From JACRAR01 sp041674465 (GTDB lineage Bacteria > Pseudomonadota > Gammaproteobacteria > Burkholderiales > Rhodocyclaceae), in the NCBI GenBank assembly GCA_041674465.1, contig JBAYVV010000144.1, positions 1-10,352 on the forward strand: a stretch of DNA of 10,352 nt, read 5' to 3'. Positions 6,724-10,352 of the stretch are shown here, one piece after another. Position 1 is the first letter of the stretch; each line of letters opens with the position of its first letter. Position numbers and translations under genes: made by a program. The notes below the pieces were generated by a model. That model saw only the letters and a program-made list of their open reading frames with translations, had not been told where the DNA came from and did not search any database.

Positions 6724-6752
6724 AATAAAGTTAATTAAACTTGTTTTGTCAA
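6724..6752 (-). promoter_or_regulatory. near-consensus sigma70 promoter of putA
   Basis: On the minus strand TTGACA (complement of 6747-6752, a full -35 consensus) and TTTATT (complement of 6724-6729) are separated by exactly 17 bp. The -10 lies about 30 bp from the putA start codon, leaving a short leader with the AAGAGG ribosome binding site. Such a strong core promoter suggests control by repression or by a regulator bound in the spacer. Confidence 0.75.
6728..6742. promoter_or_regulatory. AT-rich imperfect palindrome in the putA promoter spacer (candidate operator)
   Basis: The 15-base sequence AAGTTAATTAAACTT is a dyad with one mismatched pair around a central T. It lies in the spacer and touches the -10. 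AT-rich 15-bp dyads are the usual sites of Lrp/AsnC-family regulators, which commonly control proline and alanine catabolic genes. No regulator gene is in the window, so the assignment is inference from position and shape. Confidence 0.4.
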
Positions 6753-6975
6753 CTTTAGAAATTCTTGCGCCGTTAAAGCTTTATAGGCGGCTGTCACTAA
6801 GGTTCCGCTCCTCGATCTTGGCAAAGTTAGGTGGATTCTGTCCGGCACTTCCGGCCTGTTCTTGCATTGTGGCACCTATGCATTGATTGGCCACTCAAAC
6901 CGATAGGTCCTGGAGTCTTCACTTCTGGCGTAGAGCGACTACCTTCAGATTGAGATATTCGACTAGGGCACCGAC

Positions 6976-8115
6976 ATGCGAATTGGAGTACCTAAAGAAA
7001 CCAAGAATAACGAGTACCGCGTGGGCATGACGCCATCAGGGGTACGCGAGTTGGTTAACCACGGCCATCGGGTACTGGTAGAGAGCAATGCAGGTAAGGG
7101 TGTCGGTTTGACCGACAAACATTACTCCAACGCCGGTGCCGAAGTGGTCATGTCAGCCGGAGAAGTTTTTGGACAGACCGAACTCATCGTCAAAGTGAAG
7201 GAGCCGCAGCATTCCGAGATCGGTCTGTTGAGCCCAGGACAAGTACTGTTTGCCTACCTGCACCTTGCCCCCGATCCAGAACAAACAAAAGGGCTTCTCG
7301 CGGCGGATTGTGTCGCGATCGCCTATGAAACAGTCACCGCTTCCGGTGGAGGTCTGCCGCTCCTGGCACCGATGAGTCGGGTGGCAGGCCGCATGTCCAT
7401 TCAAGCGGGTGCGACCTGCCTGGAGAAATCGCATGGTGGTGCCGGTGTGTTGCTCGGTGGCGTACCTGGTGTGGCCGCCGGGCGCGTAGTCATTTTAGGT
7501 GGCGGGGTGGTTGGCCACAATGCCGCGCAAATGGCTGTTGGCTTGGGCGCTGATGTAACAGTGATCGACCGATCGCTGGAGAGACTGGCCTATCTGGATG
7601 CGTTCTTCGGCAATCGCATTCATACCATCCATTCGACGGCAGCGGCGATAGAAGAATATGCCTTTGCAGCCGACCTCGTTGTCGGAGCGGTGCTCGTGCC
7701 GGGCGCTGCAACTCCGAAGCTCTTGGCTCGAAGCCATCTGGCCAGCATGCGCCCGGGGTCGGTGTTGGTGGACGTGGCGATCGACCAGGGTGGCTGCTTT
7801 GAGACAAGCCGGCCAACAACGCACGACCAGCCGACATTCATTGTTGAGGACATAGTGCATTACTGCGTGGCCAACATGCCGGGCGCCGTGGCACGCACAT
7901 CCACTTTCGCACTCACAACGGCCACATTGCCCTTTGTCTTGGCTCTTGCTGATAAGGGCTACCAGCAGGCATTGCTTGATGATACCAACCTGCGTATGGG
8001 GCTGAACATCCATCGCGGAGAGGTTACCTGCCTCCCTGTGGCAACAGCAACAAGCCACTGCGACAAATATGTGGAGCCCCTGACAAGTATCCGGTCAAAG
8101 TCGGCAGCTGGATAG
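6976..8115 (+). CDS. ald: alanine dehydrogenase
   Basis: This 379-residue NAD-dependent enzyme catalyses reversible oxidative deamination of L-alanine to pyruvate and ammonia, in the cytoplasm. It begins with the family signature MRIGVPKETKNNEYRV. Substrate and catalytic residues sit at the positions numbered in characterised enzymes: R15, K75 (in KVKEP), H96 (in YLHLAPD) and D270 (in DVAIDQGG). The Rossmann fold has GGGVVG at 175-180 and the NAD-ribose acidic residue D198 in VIDRS. The HYCVANMPGAVARTST segment (295-310) is also typical. The last about 20 residues, rich in Thr/Ser/Cys, are less conserved and slightly lengthen the protein beyond the usual about 371. The ATG at 6976 has AGGG 7 nt upstream. 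No strong promoter could be picked in the shared 283-bp gap with putA. A hairpin follows the stop. Together with putA it points to use of amino acids as carbon and nitrogen sources. Confidence 0.97.
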   Translation: MRIGVPKETKNNEYRVGMTPSGVRELVNHGHRVLVESNAGKGVGLTDKHYSNAGAEVVMSAGEVFGQTELIVKVKEPQHSEIGLLSPGQVLFAYLHLAPDPEQTKGLLAADCVAIAYETVTASGGGLPLLAPMSRVAGRMSIQAGATCLEKSHGGAGVLLGGVPGVAAGRVVILGGGVVGHNAAQMAVGLGADVTVIDRSLERLAYLDAFFGNRIHTIHSTAAAIEEYAFAADLVVGAVLVPGAATPKLLARSHLASMRPGSVLVDVAIDQGGCFETSRPTTHDQPTFIVEDIVHYCVANMPGAVARTSTFALTTATLPFVLALADKGYQQALLDDTNLRMGLNIHRGEVTCLPVATATSHCDKYVEPLTSIRSKSAAG

Positions 8116-8130
8116 CAACGCAAAACAAAA

Positions 8131-8162
8131 GACCCGCAGTGCAATGATTTAGGACTGCGGTC
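8131..8162 (-). terminator. hairpin terminator, best suited to leftward (dct) transcription
   Basis: GACC(C)GCAGT at 8131-8140 pairs with ACTGCGGTC at 8154-8162, with one bulged C and a 13-nt loop. Immediately left (8121-8130) is an A-rich run, which on the minus strand becomes TTTTGTTTTG after the stem, the classic T tract. On the plus strand the stem is followed by CCTTAG only. It therefore should stop transcripts of the TRAP operon before they run antisense into ald. It may also act weakly for ald, whose stop is 16 bp upstream. Confidence 0.65.
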
Positions 8163-8310
8163 CCTTAGTCAGGAATAGCGGCATATCCATACGCTATGAC
8201 TTACTCCAGGTGCAGCCGGCTAAGACTGGTCATGAGCTGATTTGCCGAATGTCCTCCTGCATTCCATTTGCTATAGTAATTCAGTCGATTAAAGTGAAAA
8301 TGTAAGGATG

Positions 8311-8426
8311 GGCCGAGGTCAAGTAGATGTCAGACAGTGCTACGATCTCTAGCTCAAACCACCGACAGGTCTGGGCTGGACGTTTAGCCCCCTGGTACCC
8401 GTTACTTGGTCGACACCCCCATCACC
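8311..8426. repeat. 116-bp direct repeat, right copy (intact dctM 3' end)
   Basis: This copy carries the last 8 codons and stop of the intact dctM (stop at 8402-8404) and 91 bp of DNA beyond it. It is the same orientation as 189-304 with 7 mismatches. Here the sequence continues into a full dctM gene, so this is the parental copy. Beyond 8311 on the left the two copies share nothing obvious. The stretch 8163-8310 between the hairpin and the repeat holds no gene that I can see. Confidence 0.9.
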
Positions 8427-9757
8427 GCATCGGGGAAAGCCGTGGCGATGGCGGGAAAGAAGCAGCACAGGATGATCGCGATGAACATCAGGCCGACAAA
8501 GGGCATCACGCCCCAGATCACGTCCTTGAGCGGAATGTCCGGTGCGATGTTCTTGATCACGAAAATGTTGAGACCGACCGGCGGATGGATCAGCCCCATC
8601 TCCATGACCACGGTCATCACCACGCCAAACCAGATCAGGTCGAAGCCGGCGGCCTTGAGCGGCGGCAGGATGATCGGCGCGGTCATCAGGATGATCGACA
8701 CCGGCGGCAGGAAGAAGCCAAGCAGCAGCAGCATCAACAGGATCACCGTGAGCAGCAGCCACTTCGACAGGGCCAGGCCGACGATCCACTCCGCCGCACT
8801 TTGCGAGATGTGCAGGTAGCTCATGACATAGGAATAGAGCAGCGACATGCCGATGATGAACATCAGCATGGTCGATTCGCGAAGCGTCGAGGTCAGGATC
8901 GGCGCCAGATGCGGCGGCCGCCACAAGCCATACACCACCGCGATCAGCACCAGTGCCAGCACCGCACCGAGGCCCGCGGTTTCCGAGGGCGTGGCATAGC
9001 CGCCGTAAAGCGCGACCATCACGCCGATCAGCAGAATCACGAAAGGCAGCACGCGCGGCAGCATCTCGACTTTCTCGCGCAGGCTATACACGTGCTGGCC
9101 GAGATAGGCTGATTTTTCGCCACCCGCGGCGTGACTGACTTCGGCGGCACGGTATTCGACGCGGTAGCGCCAGGTGGCGTAGAGCGAGAACAGCACCACC
9201 AGCAGCACGCCGGGGCCGATCCCGGCGAGGAACAGGCGGCCCAGCGATTGTTCGGCGGCAACGGCGTAGAGAATCATGGTGATCGAAGGCGGCAGCAGGA
9301 TGCCGAGCGTACCGCCGGCAGCGATGATGCCGGCGGCAAAGCCTCCCGAATAACCGCGCGAGCGCATCTCCGGAATGCCGGCGCTGCCGATGGCAGAGCA
9401 GGTCGCCGGGCTGGAGCCGGCCATCGCCGCAAACAGGCCACAGGCAAAGACGTTGGCGATCCCCAGGCCGCCCGGAATGCGATGCATCCAGGCATGCAGT
9501 GCCAGGTAAAGATCGCGGCCGGCGGCGGACTTGCCGATAGCCGCACCTTTCAAAATGAACAGCGGGATCGACAGCAGGGTGATGCTGGCCAGTTCTTCAT
9601 AGACATTCTGGGTGACGGTGTCGAGGCTGGATGCCGGCATGAAGAAGTACATGAAAACCAGCGCCACCCCGCCCAGCGAAAAGGCGATCGACATGCCGGA
9701 GAGCATCACCAGCAGGGTCACGCCGCCATACAACAGACCGATGGTAAGCACGCTCAT
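8402..9757 (-). CDS. dctM: TRAP transporter large permease, DctM subunit
   Basis: This 451-residue, very hydrophobic inner-membrane protein is the ion-coupled transport subunit of a tripartite ATP-independent periplasmic transporter (DctM family, Pfam PF06808). Family features are SIPLFILKG (63-71), AMAGSSPATCSAIGSAGIPEM (111-131), the re-entrant GGTLGILLPPS (148-158), GGYATPSETAG (252-262), GFFLPPVS (347-354) and MEMGLIHPPVGLN (385-397). About a dozen membrane segments are expected. The substrate is an organic anion that cannot be named from the permease. The frame is open upstream, but ATG at 9757 was chosen because it overlaps the dctQ stop as ATGA and has TGAGGG upstream. That implies translational coupling. 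G+C is near 70% in a sampled 60-base line, clearly above the genes to the left. A broken copy of the 3' end lies at 280-404. Confidence 0.95.
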   Translation of the reverse strand: MSVLTIGLLYGGVTLLVMLSGMSIAFSLGGVALVFMYFFMPASSLDTVTQNVYEELASITLLSIPLFILKGAAIGKSAAGRDLYLALHAWMHRIPGGLGIANVFACGLFAAMAGSSPATCSAIGSAGIPEMRSRGYSGGFAAGIIAAGGTLGILLPPSITMILYAVAAEQSLGRLFLAGIGPGVLLVVLFSLYATWRYRVEYRAAEVSHAAGGEKSAYLGQHVYSLREKVEMLPRVLPFVILLIGVMVALYGGYATPSETAGLGAVLALVLIAVVYGLWRPPHLAPILTSTLRESTMLMFIIGMSLLYSYVMSYLHISQSAAEWIVGLALSKWLLLTVILLMLLLLGFFLPPVSIILMTAPIILPPLKAAGFDLIWFGVVMTVVMEMGLIHPPVGLNIFVIKNIAPDIPLKDVIWGVMPFVGLMFIAIILCCFFPAIATAFPDAVMGVSTK

Positions 9758-10296
9758 CGCGCCGCCCTCACCGCCTTGACGCGTGCCAGCAGATGCAGCA
9801 GCAACTGGACACCGACCAGGCTCATGCCCAGCGCCATGATCGAGTAGGGAATCCACAGCGGTGGGCCCCAGGAACTCGATGTGGTCTGCCCCTCGGCCAC
9901 CGCTTCATGCAGCAGCGTCCAGGATTTCCAGGCGAAGAACAGGCAGAAGGCACTGCTCAAGGCATCCACCACCAATAGCCGCCAGCGATTCACGGCAGGT
10001 GGCAGGATGCCTGCCAATGCCTCGATGCCGATGTGGCCGCGCTGCGACTGCACATAGGCGCCGGACAGAAAAGTGGCGCCGACTAGCAGAAACACCGCGG
10101 CCTCATCCTGCCAGTCGGTGGCAATCTTGAAAAAATAGCGGGCAAACACACTGTAGGTCAGGATGCCGGCGGCGGCCAGCAGCGCCAGCATGCAGGGCAC
10201 CAGCAGGACACGGTTGACCAGAGCCATCGCCCGATCAAGGAGACCCGTCGCCGCCCCATCCGCTGCGGGCAGGCGCGGGTCATAACCGTGGCTCAA
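9754..10296 (-). CDS. dctQ: TRAP transporter small permease, DctQ subunit
   Basis: This 180-residue membrane protein is the small subunit that pairs with DctM and contacts the substrate-loaded binding protein (DctQ family, Pfam PF04290). Four hydrophobic segments are visible: about 28-55, 66-85, 103-126 and 147-172. Family hallmarks are VFARYFF (50-56), DWQDEAAVFLLVGATF (61-76) and YVQSQRGHIGIEAL (81-94). The start appears to be TTG at 10294-10296, since the upstream gene's TGA overlaps it (TTGA) and no in-frame ATG lies earlier than that stop. A weak GAGAAAA lies upstream. Initiation probably depends on ribosomes finishing the preceding gene. The 3' end overlaps dctM by 4 bases. Confidence 0.92.
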   Translation of the reverse strand: MSHGYDPRLPAADGAATGLLDRAMALVNRVLLVPCMLALLAAAGILTYSVFARYFFKIATDWQDEAAVFLLVGATFLSGAYVQSQRGHIGIEALAGILPPAVNRWRLLVVDALSSAFCLFFAWKSWTLLHEAVAEGQTTSSSWGPPLWIPYSIMALGMSLVGVQLLLHLLARVKAVRAAR

Positions 10297-10352
10297 AGCG
10301 TTTTCTCGGCCAGTTGCAGCAGTCGTGCGCAGTTGGGCGATTTGGCGGCGTA
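10293..10352 (-). CDS. 3' end of the gene preceding dctQ, probably TRAP substrate-binding protein DctP
   Basis: Only 19 codons and the stop are in the window: the peptide YAAKSPNCARLLQLAEKTL ending in TGA at 10293-10295, which overlaps the dctQ TTG start. The reading frame, the overlap and the usual dctP-dctQ-dctM order make a periplasmic substrate-binding protein the likely identity. The visible residues are too few to show it, and the gene could be another operon member. The rest lies beyond the right edge. Confidence 0.45.
   Translation of the reverse strand, partial: YAAKSPNCARLLQLAEKTL

Noticed and set aside
8327..9112. 261-residue plus-strand open frame, rich in His, Asp, Gln and Arg
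   Set aside because: It lies antisense to dctM, has the low-complexity composition produced by reading high-G+C membrane-protein DNA backwards, and has no recognisable domain.
9131..9847. 238-residue plus-strand open frame
   Set aside because: Antisense to dctM and the start of dctQ; Gly/Arg/His-rich shadow with no family resemblance.
8402..9856. 33-residue N-terminal extension of DctM (start at 9856)
   Set aside because: The extra part is hydrophilic, is out of frame with but overlaps dctQ coding sequence, and the downstream ATG overlaps the dctQ stop in the usual operon fashion.
1..10352. Transposase, integrase, tRNA, rRNA or CRISPR array
   Set aside because: None could be found by reading both strands; the repeat pair and the palindrome are the only mobility-like signs.

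Overview
The window looks like a chromosomal segment of a proteobacterium, most likely a betaproteobacterium. The reasons are the mix of a DUF1289 protein, a two-CBS-domain protein, a long PutA without a ribbon-helix-helix domain, a proteobacterial-style alanine dehydrogenase and a TRAP transporter operon. This is judged from protein character alone; no search was possible, so the genus is not claimed.

Layout. Positions 1-653 are decayed DNA: a coding-like fragment with no recognisable family (31-188), a relic of the 3' end of a TRAP large-permease gene (280-404), a second orphan coding fragment (480-593), and a long near-perfect palindrome (593-653). Positions 909-1632 hold two small rightward genes, a cysteine-rich DUF1289 protein and a CBS-pair protein. 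Positions 1645-1767 carry an interleaved pair of complementary segments and a 12-codon open frame behind a very strong Shine-Dalgarno sequence. Positions 1839-3092 encode a homologue of DpgC, the cofactor-independent dioxygenase of the crotonase fold. Its 3' end overlaps by 45 bp the 3' end of the convergent putA (3048-6692, minus). PutA is the bifunctional proline dehydrogenase / pyrroline-5-carboxylate dehydrogenase. putA and the rightward ald gene (6976-8115, alanine dehydrogenase) diverge from a 283-bp intergenic region. There putA has a near-consensus sigma70 promoter with an AT-rich palindrome in its spacer. A hairpin at 8131-8162 has its T tract on the minus strand. The right end (8402-10352, minus) is a TRAP operon: dctM, dctQ and the last codons of an upstream gene, probably dctP, joined by 4-base overlaps.

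How the genes fit together. PutA turns proline into glutamate and Ald turns alanine into pyruvate plus ammonia, so the centre is an amino-acid catabolic block. The DpgC-like enzyme suggests oxygen-dependent processing of an unknown acyl-CoA nearby. The TRAP system imports an organic anion of unknown identity.

The main structural observation is that a 116-bp sequence spanning the dctM 3' end occurs twice in direct orientation (189-304 and 8311-8426, 7 mismatches). The two copies bracket about 8.1 kb that carries all the metabolic genes except the TRAP operon. Base composition also differs: sampled lines are near 48-55% G+C inside the block and about 70% in dctM. The block therefore looks like an inserted, or duplication-bounded, accessory segment next to a TRAP operon.
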